This document shows positions 34,476 to 43,089 of a stretch of DNA of 64,000 nt, one piece after another (the stretch's first letter is position 1; the number at the start of each line of letters is the position of its first letter). The position numbers and the translations under genes are program-made. A model generated the notes under the pieces. That model saw only the letters and a list, made by a program, of their open reading frames with translations, did no database searches and was not told where the DNA came from. The DNA comes from Burkholderia cepacia (GTDB lineage Bacteria > Pseudomonadota > Gammaproteobacteria > Burkholderiales > Burkholderiaceae), in NCBI RefSeq assembly GCF_029962485.1, contig NZ_CP073638.1, positions 1,860,001 to 1,924,000 of the forward strand, read 5' to 3'.

Positions 34476-34940
34476 TCACACAGGAACCCGCAGGATCGGA
34501 ACAAATCGACCCGGGATGACTGTCGATTCTTTCTCGGCAATCTTCTCTGCGCCGAGCGCCATATAAAACGGCACCGCGTTGGGATCAGCCTCGATCACGA
34601 AGCTTCTGATTCCCTTCTCAGCGGCTTCTTTCCTGAGCTCGGACCACAGCGCACGCGCGACGCCCTGCCCCATATGATCCGGATGAACGAATAACCATCC
34701 GCGTGTAAGTTCATCGGAATCGGTCGGAGTCCTGACCCAGAACCCGATGATCCGTTCTTCAGTTTCAGCGACGTACGCCATCGAGCTTTCGATCATCTCG
34801 GGCGTCACCGTGAGATCGGCTTGCCAAAGATTCAGCCAGTCCTTGGGCTAGCCCCAGTGCGCTTTCGACAGAAATGCCAGCTTCGTGAGTTCGTCTGCAT
34901 CGGCAGGACGGCCGGCTCGGATGACAAATTGGCGAAGCAT
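34476..34940 (-). pseudogene. GNAT acetyltransferase broken by one amber codon
   Basis: A strong AGGAG before the ATG at 34940 opens a GNAT-like frame (MLRQFVIRAGRPADADELTK) that runs in frame to 34476 except for a TAG at 34848-34850. The break reads KAHWG-stop-PKDWLNLW, where the family has HWGYP, so a tyrosine codon has become amber. The rest is intact: IIGFWVR, LFVHPDHMGQGVARALWSEL (acetyl-CoA loop) and FYMALGAEKI. 154 residues if read through. A restart at the GTG near 34808 would lose the first strand and helix. Confidence 0.88.
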
Positions 34941-35043
34941 CGGGTCTCCTTTCACGGTCGGCAAAGATCGACGACAATTCGCAACATCCCCCGAGTTGGG
35001 GCATCAGGCCGCAGTCGACAACATTTGAGTACAAGGTACGTCG

Positions 35044-35478
35044 ATGAAAGTACATCAAAGCCCGATCTGGCTGCTTCTCGTCGGATGCTGTCTGCTCTCG
35101 GCATACGGCAATGTGTCAGCCGCCGATGCCGAATATATCGGCTATACGCCCACGAATCGGCCCGCCGCCACGGATGCTCGAACGTTTGTCTTTGTCGAAA
35201 TCAACGAATCGATCATGCCGATCGAGCGTGGGCACAAGTACGAAGATCCGCTCGACGACGCGTTAAAGAAGGGAAATCTCGGCGAAGTTACCGGCGGCGG
35301 CAGCATGCTCTCGAAAGATCACGCGGTCGAGTGGGTCGGCATTGACGTCGAATTGACGGACCTCGACAAAGGGCTGCCCTTCCTGAAGCAAAAGCTCATC
35401 GAGCTGGGCGTGCAAGACGGCATGCTGGAATATCGCGTGCAGAATCGACGCTTCGCCGTGCCCATTCGAGACCGCTAG
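35044..35478 (+). CDS. Secreted hypothetical protein
   Basis: 144 residues. It has a signal peptide (IWLLLVGCCLLSAYGNVSAAD, possibly a lipobox-like GCCL but without a clean LxGC), then a small alpha/beta domain with FVFVEINESIMPIERGHKYEDPL, shown in part, and WVGIDVELTDLDKGLPFLKQKLIELGV. This looks like a two-strand/helix module. No family recognised. It is surrounded by other orphan genes and is less GC-rich than average. Confidence 0.65.
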   Translation: MKVHQSPIWLLLVGCCLLSAYGNVSAADAEYIGYTPTNRPAATDARTFVFVEINESIMPIERGHKYEDPLDDALKKGNLGEVTGGGSMLSKDHAVEWVGIDVELTDLDKGLPFLKQKLIELGVQDGMLEYRVQNRRFAVPIRDR

Positions 35479-35620
35479 ACTCCAGCACCGCTCAAAAACG
35501 CTTTGGCTATCGAGTACAAAGGCCACCGCCCATTGAAATGAGGGTGGCCGCAAGAACGACGCATCACATCGCGCACCGTCCCGGCAACGGTCCGGTTCGC
35601 ACCAACGCTGGAACAACGCG

Positions 35621-36748
35621 TCAAAGAATTCGGTTCAACGCATCCGAGAACCGTTTAACCGCGCCATCGACATCATGCAGCTTGTCGAGACCAAACAACC
35701 CGAGCCGGAACGTCTTGAAGTCTTCCGGCTCGTCGCATTGCAGCGGAACCCCCGCCGCGATCTGCAACCCGACATCCGCAAACTTCTTCCCGGTTCGAAT
35801 CCCGTCATCGTCCGTGTAACTGACCACGACACCCGGCGCCTCGAACCCTGCCGCCGCCACGCTCCTGAACCCTTTCTCTGTCAGCAACGCACGAATGCGT
35901 TCGCCAAGCTCGAGCTGCTCGGCCTTCACCTTGTCGAAGCCGTACGCCTCGGTTTCCTGCATCACGTCGCGCAGCGTCGTGAGGCTGTCGGTAGGCATCG
36001 TCGCGTGATACGCAAACCCGCCGCCCTCGTACGCCTCCATGATCTGCAGCCACTTGCGCAGGTCGCATGCGAAGCTGGTGCTGGTCGTCGAATCGATGCG
36101 TTCGCGCGCAAGCGGGCTCAACATGACCATCGCGCAACACGGCGACGCACTCCAGCCCTTCTGCGGCGCGCTGATCAGGATATCGACGCCACTCGCCTGC
36201 ATGTCGACCCAGACCGTACCCGACGCAATGCAATCCAGCACGAACATCCCGCCCACCGCATGGACGGCGTCGGCCACCGCGCGCAGGTATCCGTCAGGCA
36301 GCATCATCCCGGAAGCCGTTTCGACGTGCGGCGCAAACACCAGATCGGGCTTGTTCTCGAGGATCGCGGCGACCACTTCGTCGATCGGCGCCGGCGCGTA
36401 CGCGGCCTGGCGGCCCGCTTCGACCGGACGCGCCTTCAGCACCGTCGTTTCGGACGGAATGCTGCCCATGTCGAAAATCTGCGACCAGCGGAAGCTGAAC
36501 CAGCCGTTGCGGATCACGAGGCACTTCTTGTTCGTCGCGAACTGCCGTGCAACGGCTTCCATGCCGAACGTCCCGCTGCCCGGGACGATCACGGCCGATT
36601 TCGCGTTGTAGACCTTTTTCAGCGTGGCGGAAATGTCGCGCATGACACCTTGAAAACGCTGCGACATGTGGTTGACCGAGCGATCGGTGTACACCACCGA
36701 ATATTCGAGGAGACCCTCGCGGTCAACATCGGGAAGTAAACCTGGCAT
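35621..36748 (-). CDS. Class V PLP aminotransferase (alanine-glyoxylate/phosphonate type)
   Basis: 375 residues. PLP lysine Lys197 in SAPQKGWSASP, preceded by FVLDCIASGTVWVDMQASGVD, shown in part (cofactor aspartate), with PGSGTFGMEAVARQF near the N-terminus binding the phosphate. The chain fits the alanine-glyoxylate or 2-aminoethylphosphonate-pyruvate aminotransferase branch of fold type I. It has no phosphonate genes nearby. The ATG at 36748 follows GGAGGCGAGC. Confidence 0.88.
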   Translation of the reverse strand: MPGLLPDVDREGLLEYSVVYTDRSVNHMSQRFQGVMRDISATLKKVYNAKSAVIVPGSGTFGMEAVARQFATNKKCLVIRNGWFSFRWSQIFDMGSIPSETTVLKARPVEAGRQAAYAPAPIDEVVAAILENKPDLVFAPHVETASGMMLPDGYLRAVADAVHAVGGMFVLDCIASGTVWVDMQASGVDILISAPQKGWSASPCCAMVMLSPLARERIDSTTSTSFACDLRKWLQIMEAYEGGGFAYHATMPTDSLTTLRDVMQETEAYGFDKVKAEQLELGERIRALLTEKGFRSVAAAGFEAPGVVVSYTDDDGIRTGKKFADVGLQIAAGVPLQCDEPEDFKTFRLGLFGLDKLHDVDGAVKRFSDALNRIL

Positions 36749-37025
36749 GCTCGCCTCCGGTGAAAGATGAACGATGGAATCAGGGCGCGCAGCGCCTGCG
36801 ACTCGATACTGCTCTGCACCAATGCAATTGCGTCATTTCCTCGACGAATGCAGATTCTAACGAACGCCGCCGGCCGATTGGGGCATATTTTGTCCGCCAT
36901 CCGGTTCGATGCGCGTCAATGCCGGCGCGTGCCGCGCACGTAGCCCTGTTCCGTGTAAGGGTTAACGACGCATGCGGCGGGCAGCCCATAACATGTCGAC
37001 CAGACTCTTCACGACGGAATCCTCG

Positions 37026-38207
37026 ATGACCTCCTCTTCAGCTTCGTCACTGCAGTCGTCAACCGATCCCGCGCTCGCCGAGCGCATCGATGCGGTGCTG
37101 TCCCGCCAGCTCGACACGCAGCGCCTCGTCGGCGCGGTGGTCCTGGTCTCACGCGACGGCGAACTCGTCTACCGCCGCGCAGCCGGGTTCGCGGACCGCG
37201 AATCGCGCACGCCGATGCGCGAGGACACGCTGTTCCGCCTCGCGTCGGTGACGAAGCCGATCGTCTCGGCGGCCGCGATGGCGCTCGTCGCGCAACGCAA
37301 GCTGTCGCTCGACGACGATGTGACGCGCTGGCTGCCGGAGTTCCGTCCCGCGCTGCCCGACGGCCGCGTGCCGGCGATCACGGTGCGTCAGTTGCTCGTG
37401 CATACCGCCGGCCTCGACTATCGCTACCACGAAACCGACGAGAACGGCCCCTATGCGCGCGCGGGCGTGTCCGACGGGCTGGACGGCGCATCGATCACGC
37501 TCGCCGAAAACCTGCGCCGGATCGCAAGCGTGCCGCTGCTGTTCGCGCCCGGCACCAACTTCAACTATTCGCTGTCGATCGACGTCATCGGCGCGGTGAT
37601 CGAAGCCGTCTGCGGCGTGCCGCTCGCCGACGCGATCGATGCACTCGTGCTCCACCCGCTCGGTGTGCGCGACACGGCTTTCGTCGCACGCGATCCCGCG
37701 CGGCTCGCCACGCCCTACGTCAACGACACGCCACGGCCGCACCGGCTCGCCGAGAACGAAGCCGTGCCCATCGCCGAAGGGACCGTCGGCGTCACATACT
37801 CGCCGGCGCGCGCACTCAACGCGCAGGCGTTCCCATCGGGTGGCGCCGGAATGGTCGGTACGGCCGGCGACGCGCTGACCGTGCTGGACACGCTGCGCGC
37901 GGGCGGCGGCGCCATCCTGCCGGCCGACCTGGTCGACGAGATGGGCCGCGTACAGACCGGCGACTTCGAATTGGCGGATCTGCCCGGCGCGGGTTTCGGG
38001 ATCGGGTTTTCGGTATTGCACGACCCGCAGGCGGCCGCATCGCCGGAATCCGTCGGCACATGGCGCTGGGGTGGCGTCTACGGTCATTCGTGGTTCGTCG
38101 ATCGCGCACGCGGGCTGACCGTCGTGTCGCTGTCGAACACGCTCTACGAAGGAATGAACGGCCAGTACACGCTCGATCTGCGCGATGCCGTCTACGGCGC
38201 GGGGTAA
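37026..38207 (+). CDS. Serine beta-lactamase-fold hydrolase (class C/esterase family)
   Basis: 393 residues from the chosen ATG. Nucleophile motif SVTK (Ser74, Lys77), the second motif YSL in FNYSLSIDVIGAVIEA, and a late HSW-type WRWGGVYGHSWFVD in place of KTG. No signal peptide is apparent, so a cytoplasmic esterase or peptidase role is more likely than antibiotic hydrolysis. Earlier in-frame ATGs at 36972 and 36993 are possible; 37026 has a GGAA upstream. Confidence 0.82.
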   Translation: MTSSSASSLQSSTDPALAERIDAVLSRQLDTQRLVGAVVLVSRDGELVYRRAAGFADRESRTPMREDTLFRLASVTKPIVSAAAMALVAQRKLSLDDDVTRWLPEFRPALPDGRVPAITVRQLLVHTAGLDYRYHETDENGPYARAGVSDGLDGASITLAENLRRIASVPLLFAPGTNFNYSLSIDVIGAVIEAVCGVPLADAIDALVLHPLGVRDTAFVARDPARLATPYVNDTPRPHRLAENEAVPIAEGTVGVTYSPARALNAQAFPSGGAGMVGTAGDALTVLDTLRAGGGAILPADLVDEMGRVQTGDFELADLPGAGFGIGFSVLHDPQAAASPESVGTWRWGGVYGHSWFVDRARGLTVVSLSNTLYEGMNGQYTLDLRDAVYGAG

Positions 38208-38297
38208 CACGTCGAACAACATGCGGGCCCGCGCCGAAAGGCACGGGGCCGGCGGAGACAACGCGACACCTTGGGAAACGAGCGGCCGTTGGCGCGA

Positions 38298-38906
38298 TTA
38301 TTTCGCGCCGGCCGCGTTCGGCAAGACGAACTCGACACGCCGGTTCAGTTTGCGTCCATCCGGATTGTCCGCACCGTTTTTCAGCGTGTTGGACGCGACC
38401 GGGCGGCTGCCGCCGAAACCCTTGACCGACAGCCGCGATTTTTTCGCGCCGTGTGTCGTGAGCCAGTCGGCCACGGCATTTGCCCGTCGAACGGAGAGAT
38501 CCCGGTTATAGGAGGCGGAGCCTTTGGAGTCGGTATGCCCCTCGATAACGACCGTGCCGGCGGGAATCGACGTGATGAGCCGCAGAATGTCCTGAAGCGT
38601 CGGCTCGGCGGACGGCTGGATACTGGCCTTGTCGAAATCGAACAGGACATCGCCCAACATCGACACCCTGACGGCCGTTTTGTCCTGCCGCACGGACAAA
38701 CCACTGTGCTGTGCGGCGAGCCCGGCAACCTGGGCGTTCAGATCCAGGCTGGCGCTGTTCGCATCGGACGACAACCCCTTCAGGTCCAGTATCGTCGGCT
38801 TGAGATCACGGATGTCCCGAGTGGAGGAAGGCTCCTGCGCGAGAACCCCGCTCGCGGTCGCCATCGACATCACTACCGCGAGAGCTGCTTTGATCGCTCG
38901 AGTCAT
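38298..38906 (-). CDS. OmpA-family outer-membrane/peptidoglycan-associated protein
   Basis: 202 residues. Signal peptide (AALAVVMSMATASGVLAQ), a helical/linker region, then an OmpA domain from about residue 80: VLFDFDKASIQPSAEPTLQDI, shown in part, VIEGHTDSKGSASYNRDLSVRRA and NRRVEF, with the peptidoglycan-binding Asp and Arg. There is no beta-barrel. It starts 2 bp after the stop of the gene upstream and is certainly cotranslated with it. Confidence 0.9.
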   Translation of the reverse strand: MTRAIKAALAVVMSMATASGVLAQEPSSTRDIRDLKPTILDLKGLSSDANSASLDLNAQVAGLAAQHSGLSVRQDKTAVRVSMLGDVLFDFDKASIQPSAEPTLQDILRLITSIPAGTVVIEGHTDSKGSASYNRDLSVRRANAVADWLTTHGAKKSRLSVKGFGGSRPVASNTLKNGADNPDGRKLNRRVEFVLPNAAGAK

Positions 38907-38908
38907 CG

Positions 38909-39412
38909 CTATCGATCGGTGATCTTGATGCCGTCGAGGGTCTCGACATTGGGGATCGTCAGCGACACCTTGGTGATGTTTTTCGGCGGGGCCGGAAATT
39001 TGCCATACCAGGTGCCGGCAATGGCGGAATCCTTCGATGCACTGAGGATGACGCGAGGATTGGTCAGCGGCTGATTATGGCTATCCGTCAGCAACAGGTG
39101 TTTCTTGTTGCCGGCAAGAACATAGAAACTGTTTTCGTAATCGCTTTTGCTGATCGAGCCATAAAGCGGTTCCGTCTTGTGATCGACGATCGGCTTGAAC
39201 CGCACCTTGATGGTCAGAATATCGCCTTCTCGAACCGCCTCGATCACCTGAGCCTCGGCCGCGCCGCCCGACGTGACACCGGTAGCCAGTGGCGTAGCGG
39301 CCGCCGTCTGGGCCTGAACCGACGTGATGCCAGCCAGCCCGGTGGCCGCCAGCAGTGCACCCACCATCGTGCAAACGCGCGCTGCGTTTCTGATCGGAGT
39401 CACGATCGCCAT
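38909..39412 (-). CDS. Secreted partner of the OmpA-like protein, unknown
   Basis: 167 residues. Signal peptide (VCTMVGALLAATGLAGITSVQAQ), then a beta-rich domain with EAVREGDILTIKVRFKPI, SDYENSFYVLAGNKKHLLLTD and TKVSLTIPNVETLDGIKITD. It looks like a single immunoglobulin- or lipocalin-like beta sandwich. The start is uncertain: the ATG at 39412 has AGAGG directly against it, while the ATG at 39445 has none. It is tightly paired with the OmpA gene, suggesting a shared envelope job. Confidence 0.65.
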   Translation of the reverse strand: MAIVTPIRNAARVCTMVGALLAATGLAGITSVQAQTAAATPLATGVTSGGAAEAQVIEAVREGDILTIKVRFKPIVDHKTEPLYGSISKSDYENSFYVLAGNKKHLLLTDSHNQPLTNPRVILSASKDSAIAGTWYGKFPAPPKNITKVSLTIPNVETLDGIKITDR

Positions 39413-39760
39413 CCTCTTTTGATCAAGGTGATTGGTCACGCGCATTAATTACCGAATAAATTCCACGAAGCGCTTATTCGGGAATATTTGCCCGCATTCC
39501 GAAATACAGCATTTGGTAAGGAAAATATCAGACTATTGCAAGGGAAGGCAACCCGTGAAATTCATACCCGCTTCGGATGTCGCGCACGGCAATGACGGCC
39601 ATGCGCACGCCGTCATCGTCCATCGCGTCAGTGCGACAACGCGACAACGCGACAGTTAATTTGCATTGCGAATCAGTTCGGAAGCGGCAAGGAAGAAAAC
39701 CGGGCGGGAGAAAACCGAAGGGCGGGCGCGGGCTCGGCAAGCGACACCCCGCAAGCAATG
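39413..39760. other. Gene-free region with short tandem repeat
   Basis: About 350 bp between the OmpA pair and the RNA element. It holds a GCGACAAC tandem repeat (39633-39655) and two GAAAACCG copies further right. The presumed promoter of the OmpA pair is in the AT-rich part near 39440-39540. No gene seen. Confidence 0.5.
39633..39655 (+). repeat. GCGACAAC tandem repeat, nearly three units
   Basis: Two perfect GCGACAAC units (39633-39640 and 39641-39648) and a third, incomplete one reading GCGACAG. It is non-coding. Confidence 0.7.
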
Positions 39761-39846
39761 AAAAAAGGCCCGACACAGTCGGGCCAATGGGTTTGAGACA
39801 CAAGGAGAATCCCGCCCACCCCACTTCCGGGCGGTTACGCCGCGCT
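39761..39846 (-). ncRNA. Putative 3'UTR small RNA, copy B, ending in a terminator
   Basis: Minus strand: it begins at the FAD oxidase stop codon. A CCGCCC / GGGCGG hairpin is followed by an unpaired-looking GATTCTCCTTGTGTCTC stretch and a perfect 8-bp terminator stem GGCCCGAC / GTCGGGCC (39768-39786) with TTTTTT. The CTCCTT core is complementary to Shine-Dalgarno sequence. It matches copy A at 31101-31190 in about three quarters of positions, with the blocks around both stems and the loop most conserved. Confidence 0.6.
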
Positions 39847-41017
39847 ACACGACGTTCTTTTCGACGATCGGCCGGTTTTCCAGCACGCGCGCCCAGCCGA
39901 GCGACGACAGGTCGAGCGTGTCGTAACGCCCGCCCAGAATGAGTTCACTGACGCCCCGCCCCGTCGCCGGCCCCTGCTGCAGCCCGTGGCCGCTGTAGCC
40001 GTTCGCGAACACGACGTTGTCGAGTTCGGGGTGGTAACCGATGATCGCGTTGTGATCGAACACGTTGTACTCGTAGTACCCGGACCAGCAATTCTCGACA
40101 CGCAGCGCCTCGAATTCCGGCACGCGATTCGCGAGCGTCGGCCAGATCACCTCGTCGAACAGGTCGTGGTCGACTTCATCGAGCGGCAGGTCGTCCGGAT
40201 CGCGATCGGGGCTCGGTGACGTGCCGCAGATATACGTGCGCCCTTCCGGCCGGAAATACACGCCGCTCGGATCGATCAGCAACGGACAATCGGTGAGCTT
40301 CGCCGGCGACGACACGTTGAAGATGCTGCGGCGCCGCGCAAACACCGGAATATCGATACCCATCATCGACGACAGCGTGCGCGTCCACGCACCGGCTGCG
40401 TTGACGAGCGTGTCGCACGCGTAACGTTCGCCGTCGCCCGTCACGACATGCGTGATCCGGCGGCCGTCGCGCACGACGTCCTTCACATCGGCCGGCACGT
40501 AGCGGGCACCGAGCGCCTGCGCCTTCTTGCGCAGCGCCTGCACGAGCCCGTAGCCGTCGAACCAGCCTTCGCCGCTCACGCCGTACGCACCCGACACCAG
40601 ATCGTCGACGTTCAGCCACGGAAACTTCGCGCGCAGCGCATCGCCGTCCATCAGCCGGATATCGGCACCGAGGCTCGTCTGCAGCGCATGATTCTCGCGC
40701 AGCGTCGCATCGCCGGCCGGCGTCGCGAGGAACAGGTAACCGCCTTCGTGCAGGTCGATCGACGGCCGGTTGCCGTCCACTTCGAGCCGCTCGCCGATCG
40801 TGCGCAGGAAGTCGATGCCGAACAGCGACATCTCGATCGACAGCGGCGTCGAGAACTGCTGGCGAATCGACGCGGCCGACAGCGCCGACGACGATCTTGC
40901 ATAGGTGGGGTCGCGTTCGATGACGGTCACGGCGACCGTGGGATCGGTGGCGCGCAGGAAATAAGCGATCGAACTGCCGATCACACCACCGCCGACGATG
41001 ACGACTTGAGAACTCAC
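39845..41017 (-). CDS. FAD-dependent amino-acid oxidase/dehydrogenase (DAO family)
   Basis: 390 residues from a GTG at 41017, which has GGAG at six bases. N-terminal FAD-binding VVIVGGGVIGSSIAYFLR (GxGxxG), the ATG-like TLVNAAGAWT strand, and C-terminal VFANGYSGHGLQQGPATGRGVSELI. This is the DAO/GlyOx/sarcosine-oxidase family, which oxidises the C-N bond of amino acids. It lies 164 bp downstream of an amino-acid binding-protein gene on the same strand, which suggests uptake followed by oxidation. The transcript appears to run into the copy-B RNA element. Confidence 0.9.
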   Translation of the reverse strand: MSSQVVIVGGGVIGSSIAYFLRATDPTVAVTVIERDPTYARSSSALSAASIRQQFSTPLSIEMSLFGIDFLRTIGERLEVDGNRPSIDLHEGGYLFLATPAGDATLRENHALQTSLGADIRLMDGDALRAKFPWLNVDDLVSGAYGVSGEGWFDGYGLVQALRKKAQALGARYVPADVKDVVRDGRRITHVVTGDGERYACDTLVNAAGAWTRTLSSMMGIDIPVFARRRSIFNVSSPAKLTDCPLLIDPSGVYFRPEGRTYICGTSPSPDRDPDDLPLDEVDHDLFDEVIWPTLANRVPEFEALRVENCWSGYYEYNVFDHNAIIGYHPELDNVVFANGYSGHGLQQGPATGRGVSELILGGRYDTLDLSSLGWARVLENRPIVEKNVV

Positions 41018-41181
41018 GACTGACTCCGGTTGCACGTAAAAGGCACGGCCTGCCGACCGCGCCCGTGGGTTGTTCGTACCGCGTCGTGCGCGGCGTCGCG
41101 TGGGCAGAGTGCCCCGGCGATCGCTTCGGCTATTTCAGCACGTCCCGCATCGCCGCGAAAGTCTGCTCGCGCGGATTGCGT

Positions 41182-42333
41182 TCAGTCCGCCGATTTCGTC
41201 GTGACGGGCTGCCACGCGGCGTTCTTCACTTCATACAGCGTCGAGCTCGGGTTCTTCAGGTCGCCCGTGTTCGTGAACGCGATCGTGCCCGTGATGCCGT
41301 CGTAGCGCGTGCCCTTCAGCGCGCCGTTGAAATCGGCCGGCTTCGTCGAGTTCGCTTTCTGCATCGCGTTGATCGCGATCCACGTCGCGTCGTAGGCGAA
41401 CGGCGCATACGCGAGCATGTCGACGCCGTACTTCTGCTTGAATTTCGTTTCGAACTGCTTGCCCTTCGCAAGACGCGACAGCGGCTGCCCGTATTCCCAC
41501 ACCGACGCGCCTTCGGCCGCATTGCCGGCGAGCTTGATGAAGTTCGCGTTCATCACGCCGCCGCCCGCGAGAAACTGCGCGCGGATGCCGAGCTGGCGCA
41601 TGCGCTTCACGAGCATCGCGGCCTGCGCGTCGAGGCCGCCGAAGAACACGAGATCGGCGTTGGTGCTCTTGATCTTGGTGAGCTGCGCGCTGAAGTCGAC
41701 GGCCTTGTCGTTCGTGAATTCGCGCGCGACGATCGTGCCGCCGTTCGCCTTCACGGCCTTCTCGAATTCGTCGGCTTCGCCCTGGCCGAACGCGGTGCGA
41801 TCGTCGATGATCGCGATGCGCTTCGCCTTCGTCACGCTCGCGGCGTACGTACCGGCGTTGCCCGCGTTCTGCGTATCAGTCGCGATCACGCGGTACACGG
41901 TGCCGAGCCCGGCGCGCGTGATGTCGGGATTGGTCGCCGACGGCGTAATCATCGGAATGCCGGCCTTCGCGTAGATCTTCGACGCGGGCAGCGTCGTGCC
42001 CGAATTGAAGTGGCCGATCACGACGGCCACCTGCGCGTCGGCGAGTTGCTGCGCGGCCTGCACGCCGGTGCGCGGATCGCTCTGGTCGTCCTGCGACGCG
42101 ATCACGAACTTCACCGGCTTGCCACCGACCGTCGTGTGCGCGGCATTCGCTTCGTCGACCGCCATGCGCACGCCGTTCTCAATGTCCTTGCCGTAGGCGG
42201 CGCCGCCACCCGTCAGCGGGCCGGCCACGCCGACCTTCACGACCGTTTCCTGCGCGTGGGCGGCGCCCGTCTGGAACGCGAGGAGCGCGGCGGTCAATGC
42301 AACGCCGGAAAGCGAACGAATGCGGAACGTCAT
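41182..42333 (-). CDS. Branched-chain amino-acid type ABC transporter binding protein
   Basis: 383 residues with a signal peptide (VALTAALLAFQTGAAHAQ). Periplasmic binding protein type I of the LivJ family: VKVGVAGPLTGGGAAYGKDIENG, shown in part, VIGHFNSGTTLPASKIYAKAG, ITPSATNPDITRAG, and VYRVIATDTQNAG. It binds amino acids or small amides for an ABC importer; the permease and ATPase genes are not in the window. AAGGATTG precedes the ATG at 42333. Confidence 0.92.
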   Translation of the reverse strand: MTFRIRSLSGVALTAALLAFQTGAAHAQETVVKVGVAGPLTGGGAAYGKDIENGVRMAVDEANAAHTTVGGKPVKFVIASQDDQSDPRTGVQAAQQLADAQVAVVIGHFNSGTTLPASKIYAKAGIPMITPSATNPDITRAGLGTVYRVIATDTQNAGNAGTYAASVTKAKRIAIIDDRTAFGQGEADEFEKAVKANGGTIVAREFTNDKAVDFSAQLTKIKSTNADLVFFGGLDAQAAMLVKRMRQLGIRAQFLAGGGVMNANFIKLAGNAAEGASVWEYGQPLSRLAKGKQFETKFKQKYGVDMLAYAPFAYDATWIAINAMQKANSTKPADFNGALKGTRYDGITGTIAFTNTGDLKNPSSTLYEVKNAAWQPVTTKSAD

Positions 42334-42756
42334 GGCAATCCTTCTTCTGTGGGTCGGGGTGCAACGCGCGCTTGCCGCGCGTCGGCGACCTCTTGCGCGC
42401 CGGTGATGTCTTGCGCTGCCGGGGTGCAATTTGATGCGCCCGACCGGCCGGCCGATCACCGCGATTCCGTCTCCGAAGAACCTTTCATCGCGAAAGAGGT
42501 GAATGGATTGTGGATAGCCAATACCCGTGCAGCAAACGAAATATCGGAACTATGTTGTGAGGATTTGTCATCAAGTTCCGCGCGCGCGGCCGACCCGCGG
42601 CCGCGCAGTGGCGGGCCGTGGGTGGAAAACCTCAATGGGGAATGGCGGTAGCGCCCTTTGGTAAAGGCCGGCCGTGGTCATGCCGATCGCGCATCACCGT
42701 ACCGACGGCGGCCCGGCCGGCCATCGTGACGCCCGTGGCGGGCGCCGCGTCATCGG
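42334..42756. other. Intergenic region, binding-protein promoter side
   Basis: 423 bp. The AT-rich part near 42480-42560 is the likely promoter region of the binding-protein gene. The half nearest 42757 presumably holds the CsbD gene's 3' end signal. No clear hairpin with T-run and no coding frame seen. Confidence 0.4.
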
Positions 42757-42948
42757 TCAGTGCCGATCGGCGCCCGTGCGCCTGCGCACCGCATCGGCCG
42801 CCTCGCCGGCCTTTTCCTGGATCTTGCCGGCCTGCTGCTCGGCGATGCCTTCCGCTTCCGTCCTGCGGTCGCCCGTCACCTTGCCGAGCGCTTCCTTGAC
42901 AGAACCCTTGACCTGCTTGAGCTTGCCTTCGATGCGATTCCTGTCCAT
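42757..42948 (-). CDS. CsbD-family stress protein
   Basis: 63 residues. MDRNRIEGKLKQVKGSVKEALGK is the CsbD signature (shown in part: N-KIEGKxKQxKGxxKExxGK), followed by a charged helical tail. CsbD proteins are small, abundant stress-induced proteins without known activity. AGGAGACG precedes the ATG at 42948. A perfect-type inverted repeat at 43051-43077, shared with the PAS-LuxR gene, lies about 100 bp upstream. A second CsbD gene is at 45596. Confidence 0.9.
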   Translation of the reverse strand: MDRNRIEGKLKQVKGSVKEALGKVTGDRRTEAEGIAEQQAGKIQEKAGEAADAVRRRTGADRH

Positions 42949-43050
42949 GGTCGTCTCCTGCGATGGGTTGGAGAGAGCCGGCGATGTGGCGGCCTGCGCC
43001 GCGCCGCCGAGTGGACAGGATCGCAAGCGAACGCAGCGCGCGGCAGATGC

Positions 43051-43077
43051 GGATGCACCAGTGTGCGTGGTGCATTC
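43051..43077. promoter_or_regulatory. 10-7-10 inverted repeat upstream of csbD gene (operator site 2)
   Basis: GGATGCACCA (43051-43060), a 7-base spacer, and TGGTGCATTC (43068-43077): 9 of 10 positions symmetrical. It follows the same layout as the site at 44703, with half-site GAATGCAC(C/T)A. Confidence 0.6.
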
Positions 43078-43089
43078 GTACCGTCGGCG

